Source of the DNA: Paraburkholderia youngii
GTDB taxonomy: Bacteria > Pseudomonadota > Gammaproteobacteria > Burkholderiales > Burkholderiaceae
Length of the DNA: 64,000 nt
Direction: 5' to 3'
Assembly (NCBI RefSeq): GCF_013366925.1
Contig: NZ_JAALDK010000004.1
Location: 177,446 to 241,445 of the forward strand
In this document: positions 51,690-60,665 of the stretch, one piece after another
How positions within the stretch are numbered: the first letter of the stretch is position 1
Layout of the letters: each line of letters opens with the position of its first letter
Position numbers and translations under genes: made by a program
Notes under the pieces: model-generated
The model's database searches: none
Seen by the model: the letters and a program-made list of their open reading frames with translations, nothing else
Told to the model about the DNA's origin: nothing

Positions 51690-53063
51690 TCAGCCGACGT
51701 TCACCCTCTGGATGAGCCAAAGCTCGCCGTCCGACCACGTGGCCATATAGCGCTGACCGTGAATATACATGTATGTCTGGGGCACGTAAGGGGTTGGCAT
51801 CAAGTTATTATTCTCCAGCACGCCGACGAGCTCGTTCGAAGCACGCTGGCTGCCGTGCTGCCAGTCGTCGCCCACGGAACCGCTGATATCAGCGTAAGAG
51901 GGCGGCGGCGGGTTCCTAAAAGGTTGTGAGCTTCCCATATACGGCTGGCTCACCTCTTCACCTGGCGTCTGAAGCTGAGGCCATGAAATGCCCTCAAAAA
52001 ACGATGATGGAGGAGAAGTGGCACCAAAACCGGCCTGACCATATTGATCGGCCGCTGAGGCCCAGGCGCCTCCCCCCCCTAGCCAAGGATCCGGCGGGTT
52101 CCAAAAAGGTTGTGAGCTTCCCATATACGGCTGGCTCACCTCTTCACCTGGCGTCTGAAGCTGAGGCCATGAAATGCCCTCAAAAAACGATGATGGAGGA
52201 GAAGTGGCACCAAAACCGGCCTGACCATATTGATCAGCCACTGAGGTGGCCCCCCCCCAGTCGGCGGGTTGCGAGGGCCCAGCATCCGGCTGAGCGCGCT
52301 GCTGCTGTCCGAGCCCCATCGCCCGCAGTGCCGCGATTGCTTTCCGTAGGTGCGACCCCTTTGAATTCGGGTCAGCAAGATACGTATCAATATCGTTGTC
52401 CAACGCGTGTATGCGCCCATTGATTGCCGGCAAGTCATTGAGTCTCAGCCACGCGCTAAAGTTGCGAATAGCAAGTGCGTAATTGCGGCGATATGCGTCA
52501 TATTCACTCCCCTCAAGCGAATCAATAAGAATCCGATCTTCCTCGTATACACCACCGGTTGCATACTCACGCGCGGCCGCCAGTGCGGCTCGTACCTTTC
52601 CTCTTTTGAAGAAGCCACTATCGAGTCTCGTGGCCACATCATCCAGTTCGCGGTCAGCAAGTCGGCCTGCGAAACCATCGCGCTGATTGGATGTAAGTAC
52701 GTTACTCAACTTTGCCAGTCCAGCAAAATGATTTCTGAGCGTGCTATAACCCATTTCCCCCTTTTTGCTGGCAATAAAGTTTTCAACAAATTCTTTGTCA
52801 TCCGCATTATAAATGTCGGCTTTTTTCGCATAAAAAATTTGGCAGACTCCCCCGACCTGTTCCCCTGCCCTACTTTCCCGCTCAAGCTGCAAGTCACTCA
52901 AGCCCTGCATCACTCCCGCCGGCTGCGCAAATTCGCGCGCTGGAGACCCCGGCCGAGAGTTGGGGGGGGCCTCCTCTTGCCGCACCTCTTCCTGCTCTTG
53001 CAGTTCCGCGTAGGTCTGCATGAACCGTCCTGTGTCCCATATATTCCATGAATTGCCGTCCAT
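51690..53063 (-). CDS. Candidate type III effector with 62-residue tandem repeat
   Basis: 457 residues, RBS GAGGAAG. The N-terminal ~70 residues are polar, Gln/Glu/Pro/Ser-rich and disordered, fitting a T3SS signal. The middle (about residues 85-255) is helical and resembles the integrase-core-like repeat segments described in Bradyrhizobium Ulp1-type effectors (recognition by eye). The C-terminal third has a 62-residue tandem repeat (QYGQAGFGATSPPSSFFEG, QTPGEEVSQPYMGSSQPF...NPP). A perfect TTCG-N16-TTCG box lies 71 nt upstream. G8/C8/C9 tracts lie inside the gene. Confidence 0.65.
   Translation of the reverse strand: MDGNSWNIWDTGRFMQTYAELQEQEEVRQEEAPPNSRPGSPAREFAQPAGVMQGLSDLQLERESRAGEQVGGVCQIFYAKKADIYNADDKEFVENFIASKKGEMGYSTLRNHFAGLAKLSNVLTSNQRDGFAGRLADRELDDVATRLDSGFFKRGKVRAALAAAREYATGGVYEEDRILIDSLEGSEYDAYRRNYALAIRNFSAWLRLNDLPAINGRIHALDNDIDTYLADPNSKGSHLRKAIAALRAMGLGQQQRAQPDAGPSQPADWGGATSVADQYGQAGFGATSPPSSFFEGISWPQLQTPGEEVSQPYMGSSQPFWNPPDPWLGGGGAWASAADQYGQAGFGATSPPSSFFEGISWPQLQTPGEEVSQPYMGSSQPFRNPPPPSYADISGSVGDDWQHGSQRASNELVGVLENNNLMPTPYVPQTYMYIHGQRYMATWSDGELWLIQRVNVG
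51907..52246 (-). repeat. Tandem repeat, 186-bp period (62 codons)
   Basis: Two copies start at 51907 and 52093. About 154 bp are nearly identical (three mismatches seen), and copy 2 lacks the last ~30 bp. The repeat stays in frame and encodes the Pro/Gly/Ser/aromatic-rich module of the effector candidate. Confidence 0.9.
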
Positions 53064-53133
53064 ATCTTCCTCGTGAACAACGAACCCGAATGTGCGCAGC
53101 TTATCTGCCCCCCGAATTGACGTGCACTTTACG

Positions 53134-53157
53134 CGAAGTTAAGTGCGTTGAAACGAA
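53134..53157 (-). promoter_or_regulatory. Perfect hrpII box (TTCG-N16-TTCG)
   Basis: On the reverse strand TTCG at 53157-53154 and at 53137-53134, exactly 16 nt between. This is the HrpB-dependent hrpII box known from Ralstonia solanacearum. It stands 70 nt before the effector start; a TA-rich -10-like element (CAGATAA) follows about 27 nt downstream. Confidence 0.85.
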
Positions 53158-53270
53158 GTGAGGAAGTTGCTGCCCACGGCTTTGTCCGGATGGGTACGAG
53201 TTCCGGTTGTGGTGCAAATAGCGCTCAAGGATCGGTTAGAGTGTCGCCCTGACCGATTTGAGGAGCCGCG

Positions 53271-53552
53271 ATGAACAAGCTGAAGAGTCTGGACGGGCTA
53301 TTCGCCGGCCGTCATTTTGACCGTGAGGTGATCATTCTTTGTGTGCGCTGGTATCTGCGCTACAAACTCAGCCTGCGCGATCTCGTCGAGATGATGGCTG
53401 AGCGAGGGTTGTCGCTGGCTCACACGACGATTCTGCGTTGGGTGCGCCGCTATACGCCCGAGTTCGTCAAGCGCTGGAACCATTTTGCCACGTCTGCGGG
53501 ACGGTCGTGGAGGGTTGACGAGACGTACCTGAAGATCCACGAGCCTGTCTGA
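53271..53552 (+). pseudogene. IS6-family transposase, N-terminal fragment
   Basis: Starts NKLKSLDGLFAGRHFDREVI and reads through the HTH region to the first DDE Asp (WRVDETYLKIH), then leaves the family sequence near 53545 at the junction with IS630-like DNA. The central and C-terminal catalytic residues are missing here. Confidence 0.85.
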
Positions 53553-53556
53553 CAAT

Positions 53557-54063
53557 GGCCGGATACGTGTCATGCTGCCAGCGCTCGATCGCCTCCGGAT
53601 CTCGCTGATAAGCGCGCTGCAACGGCTTTTGTGGCGTGAGGTTCAAGCGCGCGAGCATCGCGCCGATCGACGCCAGGCTCAACGTGACACCGAACTCCCG
53701 ATGCACGAGCTCGCGAACCAGGTTCCGCGTCCACAGTCCGAAGTCAAATCCATACTGCATTGGATTTCTGCCATTGATCCAGCGCAGCACCTGCCGTTCC
53801 TGTGCAGGCTTGAGCTTACGAGGGCGGCCCGTGCCTTTGGTCGAGAGCAGCGCACGCACCCCACGGCCGCGACCACGCGCCTGAGCCCGGATCTTGTATG
53901 CCCACGAGCGATGCATTCCAAACGAGGCTGAAACATCGTCTGGATGCTCGCCTTCGGCCATGCGCTGAACTGCCAGGATGCGCATCTCTTCTAGCGTGTT
54001 GTGAGCCAGGCTCCGGCCATCTCGTTTCATGAGCGATCTTGTCAGTAACCCTCGCTCAAGCAT
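53557..54063 (-). pseudogene. IS630-family transposase, N-terminal fragment
   Basis: Reverse frame with an HTH (PDDVSASFGMHRSWAYKIRAQARG) and the winged part (NPMQYGFDFGLWTRNLVRELVHREF), ending near TYPAIVRQAR before the DDE domain. A different IS630 from the one at 6685. From 54064 to 54506 no gene is seen, only degenerate DNA including a reverse frame rich in Arg/Ala that ends in -WNIGGKGL. Confidence 0.8.
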
Positions 54064-54506
54064 AGACCATATGTCCGCTAAATTCTTGACCTATGAGTAA
54101 GCTTGGAGCACCACGCCATTGGGTCTCGGTGACAGCCGAGAAGACAATGGTTGAATTGCAGCGTGCAAGCTACCTTTAGCCGCACCGGATCCTCGCAGAA
54201 CTGCTGCATCAGCCCTTTTCCACCCAAGAACAGCGGATAATCTCCTGAATCAAAACAATTTCCTGCAAATCTGGGGTTCCGGCTTACAACCCCTTCCCCC
54301 CGATATTCCAGCTTCGCGTCCTCGCTTCTTCAAAATTTGCCACCGCTACGGTTGGGCGCTCCCTGCTCGGGGCAACTGGGGGGAGTGAAGAGGCTGGATT
54401 TGCTTGCAGTCTCCGACGGCGAATCTCGTTAACAGAGACACCTTCCCGCTCTGCCAACGCTCTTTCGCCCGCTTGAATTCTGGCAAGATCGTAAGCGGCT
54501 CGTGGC

Positions 54507-54795
54507 GGCCGTTGTAGACGGCAGCTCCAATCTGGCCGCACTGGATGCGGTGAATGCCGATCGCGAGACGCCGATCAAGGTCCGTCAGATCAAGTATCTG
54601 AACAACATTGTCGAACAGGACCATCGGGCTATCAAACGCCGGACCCGGCCGATGCTGGGAGTCAAGAACTTCCACCGTGCGAGGGTCATTCTCGGCGGCA
54701 TCGAGGTAATGCACATGATCAGGAAAGGACAGATGAAATCTGCGGGCAAAGACCCGTCGCCTGCTTCCCAGCAGTTTTACTCCCTTGTGTCATAA
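54507..54795 (+). pseudogene. IS6-family transposase, C-terminal fragment
   Basis: Reads VDGSSNLAALDAVNADRETP, then the last DDE region NNIVEQDHRAIKRRTRPMLG and GGIEVMHMIRKGQM. It belongs with the 53271 fragment of the same broken element. Confidence 0.85.
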
Positions 54796-55144
54796 GCAAT
54801 ACTTATCATATCGACATTTCTCGTCCCGACACCCTTACTGCAACAGAACCCACCTGACTTGCGTATTGAGTACCTGCTCCAAACGCAACGAGCAAGCCGC
54901 GATGCTCGCTGCATTTTCCGATGGATTCAAATCTGGTCGTCAATGCCGACTGAGTTGCCTCTTAGAGCCATGTTTTCTACCGGAACCCGAGTGACAAGAG
55001 TTCCCGCTCCAAAGTGGTCGGAGAAGTGACCTTCTTCAGCCAGCCTTGTGACTGCACTCGCCTACGCGCTTCAATTTCAGCTTTTTCTCGCGCAAGCCGG
55101 ACAAGCGAGGCGAGACGGGCTGCACGTTGCTCTAGTGCAGACCT

Positions 55145-55576
55145 TCAGTCGTTGTCATATTGAGCCAATGCTTGGAGCATCGACGCAAAGCCAGCGACAG
55201 CCTCCGGACACGACTCGCGCCGAACATCGGCTCGCCCGCGCTCATCGAGAAACCACCCATTGATGTATCCCGCGGCATCCCACAGCACCAGATCGATTCG
55301 AGACGGCCTCCCCTCAAGCAAGTAACCGTTAAGCGCCTCGAAGTCGTTGAATAGTTTTCCCAGCGCATCGTGACTTTTGCCGCCTAAGCCGACGTTCGTC
55401 TGCGGCGCCACTACTCGCAGGCAGACGCGTTGAGTTGCCGCCTCCGCCGCCATCATCGCAGATCCTACTTCGCAGCGGATAGGGTGGCTTTCCCTGTAGG
55501 GCGCGAACATCGCGGACAACTCTTCGTCAAGCTCACGAGCCGAGAGTTCGAACAGAGGCTTCTTTTCCGTCGTCAT
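55145..55576 (-). CDS. Hypothetical protein, 143 aa, probably shortened by an in-frame stop
   Basis: Begins TTEKKPLFELSARELDEEL; soluble, no motif recognised. After its TGA (55145-55147) the same frame runs on for 55 codons that look coding (ALEQRAARLASLVRLAREK, then LERELLSLGFR) to a stop at 54977, so a longer ~199-aa protein was probably interrupted by a nonsense change. No hrpII box lies upstream. From 54851 to 54976 nothing is seen. Confidence 0.5.
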   Translation of the reverse strand: MTTEKKPLFELSARELDEELSAMFAPYRESHPIRCEVGSAMMAAEAATQRVCLRVVAPQTNVGLGGKSHDALGKLFNDFEALNGYLLEGRPSRIDLVLWDAAGYINGWFLDERGRADVRRESCPEAVAGFASMLQALAQYDND

Positions 55577-55744
55577 GGTACCGTCCTCATGGGCCCAACT
55601 TCAGGCTCGATGTTTTCCGATTTTCCGATTTTCCGAGTTATCGCGTGCGCGAGAAGGCGAACGCAGCCGCCCACGCCGTCAGAGTGCCGAACCAGATATA
55701 AGCGATGGGCTCAGTCACGTGCGCCGTACTCTTGAGAGTAGCAC

Positions 55745-56100
55745 CGCCGAGGAACACAACCATCGCGACGTTTCTGCAGCAGGATGTCGAGTTCGGCGCC
55801 GTGCTGGTCGACTGCCCGCCAAAGCAGATAAGGCTCACCGCGCAACGTAACGAAGACTTCGTCAAGATGCCATGTGCGGCCAGGCTTGCGGCGAGCAGCT
55901 TTGACGCGATGTGCGAAGCCCGCGCCGAATTTGTCGCACCAGCGGCGGATCGTCTCGTAACTGACAACGACACCGCGCTCGAACAGCAGTTCTTCAATAT
56001 CACGCAGGCTAAGTTGGAAACGGAAATACCACCGAACCGCGAGACGAATGATCGTCGCCGGGAATCGGTGGCCGTGATAAAGCGATTTTCTCTTCTTCAT
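55745..56100 (-). pseudogene. IS6-family transposase, N-terminal fragment
   Basis: Reads YHGHRFPATIIRLAVRWYF, SLRDIEELLFERGVVVSYETI and WHLDEVFVTLRGEPYLLWRAVDQHG with the first catalytic Asp, then breaks after LLQKRRD. A third IS6 type, different from copies A and B. Confidence 0.85.
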
Positions 56101-56171
56101 CGTGACATCTTACGTGACCACCTCGCCAACGTGACAGTGCCCCAGAGGGAGTGCAAACGGGTCGTCTTCAT

Positions 56172-56765
56172 TCAGGCATTCTCGCCCCAGCCAAACGCTT
56201 TCCGGAACCCCATTACGCCGCCGCCACCGCCGCCGCTTCGGTGGTGGCGCGCGGCGTCGCGCCCGTACGGATTCTGATCATGAGGAAGATTCAGCCAGTC
56301 GCTCACATGCTGGTTGGCATAGGTAGAACTTGACGAATTGAGAATGTCGGCAAGCGTGCCGCCTCCAGTCTGTTTAAGCCATCTTCCCAAATGTCGCACC
56401 TTGGTTTTGTGATCATTGCTTATCCCAGATCGAACTACCAACTCTTCATTGGTCCCGGTGAAGGGATGCCCCTGCGGCACCTGCACGGCGGAAGCCGTTA
56501 CAGCAACGGGTGGGAGGCCAATAGAGGTGGTCTGCGCGAGCTGCATGGGAGGAAACCCGACGTTTCTATCGAAATCTGGAGCCATAGAGGATCCCCCAGA
56601 CATCTCCCCGATTCGCGGCCGTTTCGGACGAGATTGCAGTCCAGATAGCTGGTGGTGGGATGCGGATGCTGTTGATGGACGCGTTAGTGGTGGATTACCC
56701 TCTTCAGCTTCCTCAGGAAGGGGTGAACTGACGTGACTGGTTCCGCTAATCGGTGATGTTGCCAT
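56172..56765 (-). CDS. Second candidate type III effector, 197 aa
   Basis: The start is the ATG at 56765, because the in-frame ATG at 56867 lies upstream of the promoter box. Residues 1-60 are Ser/Pro/Glu-rich and disordered (T3SS signal type), then LQSRPKRPRIGEMSGGS, resembling N-termini of rhizobial NopD-like effectors by eye. Residues about 110-165 form a helical unit (NDHKTKVRHLGRWLKQTGGGTLADIL) like the core repeats of the first effector. It ends in a Gly6 run, so the 3' part may be truncated. A perfect hrpII box lies 69 nt upstream. Confidence 0.62.
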   Translation of the reverse strand: MATSPISGTSHVSSPLPEEAEEGNPPLTRPSTASASHHQLSGLQSRPKRPRIGEMSGGSSMAPDFDRNVGFPPMQLAQTTSIGLPPVAVTASAVQVPQGHPFTGTNEELVVRSGISNDHKTKVRHLGRWLKQTGGGTLADILNSSSSTYANQHVSDWLNLPHDQNPYGRDAARHHRSGGGGGGVMGFRKAFGWGENA

Positions 56766-56833
56766 TGAAAGCCCCCTCGGTCTTGGAACCAGACATTTAG
56801 CACGCTTTCGCCTGCCCCCCCCCCCGTCGCATA

Positions 56834-56857
56834 CGAACGACGCGAATGAAATACGAA
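56834..56857 (-). promoter_or_regulatory. Perfect hrpII box (TTCG-N16-TTCG) of the second effector
   Basis: Reverse-strand TTCG at 56857-56854 and 56837-56834, exactly 16 nt between. It is 68 nt before the ATG at 56765, the same spacing as at the first effector. A C11/G11 run (56815-56825) lies between box and gene, 8 nt after the box. Confidence 0.85.
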
Positions 56858-57175
56858 TCCCGTTCACAGGCCGAGTTTCGGTCCGCGATCGAGGTCCGGT
56901 TCGTCCTGATCGGCGCTGTGGCCGGAACGGTGCGATCGGTTTTCGACCTCCTTGCCGAGCGCGACGAGCATCGCCTGCCGCCGCTGTTCGAGCGCGGGCC
57001 CGCCGCGCAGCACGAGTTCGAGTACCTCGCGCAGCTGCCCTTCGGCGCGCTCGAGCTTCAGTTGCCCATGCCGGCGTTGCACCTCGACATCCAGCCGTGA
57101 CTCCTCCGCAGCCCGTCTGAACCCCTGCGCATCACGGGCGGCGAGCTCGGTAGCTGTAGCGGCCCGATAACATCC

Positions 57176-57992
57176 GGTTCTGTCGCGGTAAGAATGAGAG
57201 GTTAGTAAAGACCCGATACGATACGGACCATTTATCCAGCCAGTGAATAGAATTGCTGTGCGGGATTCTGATCGACACCACCATCGTCCATCTGCCCCTT
57301 GACGATCATGTGCATAACTTCGATGCCGCCCAACAGGATGCGGGCACAACGAAATTTCTTGAATCCAAGCATCGGTCGGGTCCGGCGCTTGATCGCCCGA
57401 TGATCCTGTTCGATGATGTTATTCAGATACTTTTTCTGGCGGACCTTGATCGGCACATCCCGCGGGGCGTTGATCGCTTGCAAGGCAGCCAGATTCGATC
57501 CGCTCTTGTCGATCGTCACGGTCTCGGGTTCGCCATTCTGGTCGATTGCCTTTTCGAAACAGGCCCGGGCTGCAGCCTTGTCCCGTCGGGCTCGCAGCAG
57601 AAAATCAACGGTGTTGCCTGCCTTGTCGACAGCCCGATAGAGATACCGCCACTCACCCCTGATTCGAATGTAGGTCTCGTCCATCCTCCAGCTCTTGCCG
57701 ACCGTCCGTTTGCGCCGTCGAAACGCCTTCTCCAGGACCGGCAACAGTTTGAGTGCCCAACGATGAACGGTCGAATGATCGACCGCAATCCCGCGCTCGG
57801 CCATCATCTGTTCGAGATGACGCAGGCTCAGCGGATAGGCCACGTACCACCGAACGCACAGCAACATCACGTCCAGCGGGTAATGCAAGCGTTTGAGTAC
57901 TTTTCCCACACCCGGACTCAGCTTCTCGGTCATCGATCACGTCACGCATTAAGGCCCGTCAGCATAGCAGACCGACTTATTACGACAGATCC
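57176..57992 (-). mobile_element. IS6-family insertion sequence, copy B
   Basis: 817 bp with the same ends and orientation as copy A. Left flank TAACATCC, right flank AAAAAAAG: no target duplication. With copy A it encloses a 6.26-kb segment carrying both effector candidates. Confidence 0.92.
57232..57933 (-). CDS. IS6-family transposase, copy B
   Basis: 233 residues, the same translation as copy A, including the DDE residues. Intact. Confidence 0.95.
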   Translation of the reverse strand: MTEKLSPGVGKVLKRLHYPLDVMLLCVRWYVAYPLSLRHLEQMMAERGIAVDHSTVHRWALKLLPVLEKAFRRRKRTVGKSWRMDETYIRIRGEWRYLYRAVDKAGNTVDFLLRARRDKAAARACFEKAIDQNGEPETVTIDKSGSNLAALQAINAPRDVPIKVRQKKYLNNIIEQDHRAIKRRTRPMLGFKKFRCARILLGGIEVMHMIVKGQMDDGGVDQNPAQQFYSLAG

Positions 57993-58388
57993 AAAAAAAG
58001 TGTACCGAAGGACGGCGCGATCAAAAGCGCGCAAATCATCGAATTCCTCAAAGCGCCGCGCGCGCAACTCAGACGCAAGCTGATGATCGTGTGGGACGGC
58101 GCAGCGCAGCACAAGAGCCACGTCGTGTGCGAATACCCTGACAGCACGGATGGCGCAATCCAGATGGCGCTGCTGCCCGGCTACGCCCCGGACCTGAATC
58201 CAGTCGAATACCTTTGGGCCTGGCTCAAGCGGCACGCATTGGCGAACTTCTGCCCTGATAACCTCGCCGAACTGTAGCACACCGCTCGAAGCAAGCTCAG
58301 GTGCGGCCAGAAGCGCAAATTGATCATCGTTGCCTGCTGGAAGCAAGCCCAGCTTTGGTGATGTCATGATTTACGTAACTCTCTATAG
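57993..58388 (+). pseudogene. IS630 3' fragment (same IS as at 6685)
   Basis: Abuts IS6 copy B. Reads KSAQIIEFLKAPRAQLRRKLMIVWDGAAQHKS and LPGYAPDLNPVEYLWAWLKRHAL, near-identical to the 6685-7779 element, and ends in TACGTAACTCTCTATAG, the IS630 terminal repeat. The 5' two-thirds are gone; a premature stop follows LAEL. Confidence 0.85.
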
Positions 58389-58695
58389 GAGACGGGGCCG
58401 TTTCTTTGATCCGAACGGAGGTGTTCTTGAATTCCAAGATAGAGCTTCGTTTCGACGCTGGTTTGAGAATGATTTCGGCACCATCAGCTACTATGGTGAC
58501 TCCGGGACGATGCTTCAAGTCATCAATGGTTCTGATGTGCAAATAGGTAAGCGGGTTGAGAAAGTTCATATAGGTAGGAAGGCTTATCGATCAAACCGGA
58601 CCGCATTCCATACGGCGAGCGCAGTGGCCTGCTTGAGGCCGAGCTTTACATTTACGCAAACTACTTCGTTTTTGGGTGCCCGCTTGCAAAGCTAG
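58366..58695 (+). CDS. Uncertain ORF, 109 aa
   Basis: Its ATG lies in the end of the IS630 remnant. The part FDPNGGVLEFQDRASFRRWFENDFGTISYYG looks coding, but the C-terminus does not, and an opposing frame (58569-58324) is equally open. From 58700 to about 59100 the DNA is AT-rich and degenerate with no gene. Confidence 0.25.
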   Translation: MIYVTLYRRRGRFFDPNGGVLEFQDRASFRRWFENDFGTISYYGDSGTMLQVINGSDVQIGKRVEKVHIGRKAYRSNRTAFHTASAVACLRPSFTFTQTTSFLGARLQS

Positions 58696-59101
58696 GGCGG
58701 ACCATACATTTTTTTGGCCGGTCCCCACTCCACTGCTTCCATCAGGATTTCGACCTCCAGCATCTTTAAAAATCACCCTTGAAACCGCCCACTAAAAATC
58801 ACATTTATTTAAGAAAAATGTCACGCGCTCATCAAACCTATCGTAAATCTCGAAATTGAATCAAATTTATGTATACTGCCTTCCAAATAGCGGGCGCACT
58901 GGTATCTTTGAGGCGCAGGTTCATGAGATCTACTTGCGCCTTGAGAATGCGATGCATCAACTCGATGATTGACGATAGCGATGACAAGGTCACTGATGGG
59001 CGTTCAACGCCAACCTAATGCAGTCGTATCTAACCGACTAGGAGCAGTATCTGGGCTTCAACATCCGCATGGAGCGAACACCGGGGTTGACGCAGGTCGA
59101 C

Positions 59102-59500
59102 CTAGCCGAACGATACGGGGTGACGCCTGCGATGGCCCGAGATCGTGACCCCCGCGTCTCTGAAGCATTTGAACCCGAGCATCGCGCGGACCCTGGACTT
59201 GATGTTGCGATGATCTTGCTCAATCCTATTGTTCAAGTATTTCGAGGATCGCAACGTCGCGTCTTTAGGCAGGATCGCATCGGCGTTGTTTGCCAGGAGT
59301 CCCACATAGGTCTCGTCGACTTGCCACGACTGACCGGCTTTCAAGGCCAGGCGATTCCAGCGTTTGACGAATTCCGGAGTGAAGCGCGCTGGACCCAGCG
59401 CATGATCCTGCGCCATCGACAGACCGCGCTCCGCCATCATCTCAGCGAGGTCCCCGAAAGTTGAGCTTGTAACGCAGGTGCCAACGCACACAGAGGACGA
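59102..59500 (-). pseudogene. Degenerate IS6-family transposase fragment
   Basis: Reverse frame with LAEMMAERGLSMAQDHALG, FVKRWNRLALKAGQSWQVDETYVGL, then a deletion, then RSSKYLNNRIEQDHRNIKSRVRAMLG. HTH and middle are eroded; not functional. Confidence 0.75.
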
Positions 59501-59657
59501 TAACTTCGCGATCGAAGTGGTTCCCGTTGAACAATCCGCTAATGTCTTTCAGCGTACCCATTGGCTATTGCGCGTCGAAAAGCCGAGCGTAAAAGACCAG
59601 CGCATCCAAATTGCACCACTGCCGGATTCACAATATGTTTCGGAACAGGAGTTGTTC

Positions 59658-60665
59658 ATGAAATTTGCAGTCCTGACGCACAGTGCTTCGCTGTTCCAGT
59701 TGTTGAATGAAAATTTCATGGACAATGCAGTCAGGTGCCAGCTGTTCCACGATGACATTTCGCTGTCACGGGCCATGTATCGCGAGGACTTCTGCGCGAT
59801 CTTCATCGAGCTTCGTTGCCTGGACGGCAACAGCGCCGTATTGGATCGTCGCCGATGTTACGCGGACCGTCGCGCGCCATTGATTGTCGTGGGCACCTTC
59901 AATGACCGCGCGAGCATTGAGATGGCCTATGCAGCGGGCGCGGACGAAGTCGTCATCGCGCCGTATACAGGTCCTGAACTGGCGGCACGCACATACCAGA
60001 CGCTGCGCCGCTTTGGCCAGGGGACGACGCCGCTTGACGACGATTGCGTGACCGTGGGCGCTTATACCCTTGAACGGCGCACGGCATCAATCCTGGTGGG
60101 GAATGAATCCGTGCGGCTGACGTCGCGCGAATTCGCCATTGCGTGGATGCTGTTCTCGAACGCAGGCGAATATGTGAGCCGCAGGCAGATTGCCGCGGCC
60201 GTGTGGGGCAGTACCGAGGATATCATCGGTCGCACGCTCGAGCAGCACATCTACAAACTGCGCAAGAAATTCGGCCTCAACGGGTTGCTTGGCGTGCAGC
60301 TGCGCACAATGTACGCGCACGGTTACCGGATTGAACTTAACGGTGCTCAAGCCATTGCAACCTGTACAAGCGCCGTGCCGCAGGACGTCGAAATTGCCTC
60401 ACATGGCGTTCCAGATCAGCCTCGAGGAGCGGCTTGCTGCCTCGCACCTGAGCTTAGGCGCCCTGCCGCTGCCCCTGCGCGTGTTTCCGCCGGCGCACCT
60501 TACAAAAACGCTGAACGGCGCGTACGCGCCAATGCCTGTCGTGCGCCATGTTGCCGGCGCTGTCGCCCAGGCGGTGCAGCCTTCCGGCGTCATCGACAGG
60601 GTGCTGGATTTCCGGTTCGCTGGCAACGGCATTGCCTGCACGCGTGCCAGCCACTGCGGAGATAA
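59658..60665 (+). CDS. hrpG: HrpG-like OmpR-type T3SS response regulator
   Basis: 335 residues as read, ATG with RBS CAGGAG. N-terminal receiver-like domain (KFAVLTHSASLFQLLNEN...DFCAIFIELRCLDG) and a C-terminal winged-helix (VRLTSREFAIAWMLFSNAGEYVSRRQIAAAVWG, then HIYKLRKKFGLNG...YAHGYRIEL), matching HrpG, which activates hrpB in Ralstonia. After about residue 230 the frame is Ala/Arg/Cys-rich and unlike the family (about 250-260 aa). It overlaps a better-looking ORF at 60403, so the true end is uncertain. Confidence 0.78.
   Translation: MKFAVLTHSASLFQLLNENFMDNAVRCQLFHDDISLSRAMYREDFCAIFIELRCLDGNSAVLDRRRCYADRRAPLIVVGTFNDRASIEMAYAAGADEVVIAPYTGPELAARTYQTLRRFGQGTTPLDDDCVTVGAYTLERRTASILVGNESVRLTSREFAIAWMLFSNAGEYVSRRQIAAAVWGSTEDIIGRTLEQHIYKLRKKFGLNGLLGVQLRTMYAHGYRIELNGAQAIATCTSAVPQDVEIASHGVPDQPRGAACCLAPELRRPAAAPARVSAGAPYKNAERRVRANACRAPCCRRCRPGGAAFRRHRQGAGFPVRWQRHCLHACQPLRR

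Larger units (their letters stand above)
53205..54850 (+). mobile_element. Broken IS6-like element with foreign insert
   Basis: Outer ends read GGTTGTGGTGCAAATAG (53205) and, inverted, GGTTCTGTTGCAGTAAG (54850): IS6-type inverted repeats. The transposase is split into an N-terminal piece (53271-53552) and a C-terminal piece (54507-54795). The ~950 bp between hold an IS630-type fragment and unassigned DNA, in exchange for ~90 codons of the middle. The element is dead. Confidence 0.65.

Noticed and set aside
51907..52246. Possible CRISPR-like direct repeats
   Set aside because: Only two copies with a 186-bp period, in frame within a coding sequence and without spacers.
53134..53157. Rhizobial tts box as the promoter of the effector gene
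   Set aside because: The sequence lacks the longer tts-box pattern but fits TTCG-N16-TTCG exactly, and HrpB is encoded nearby.
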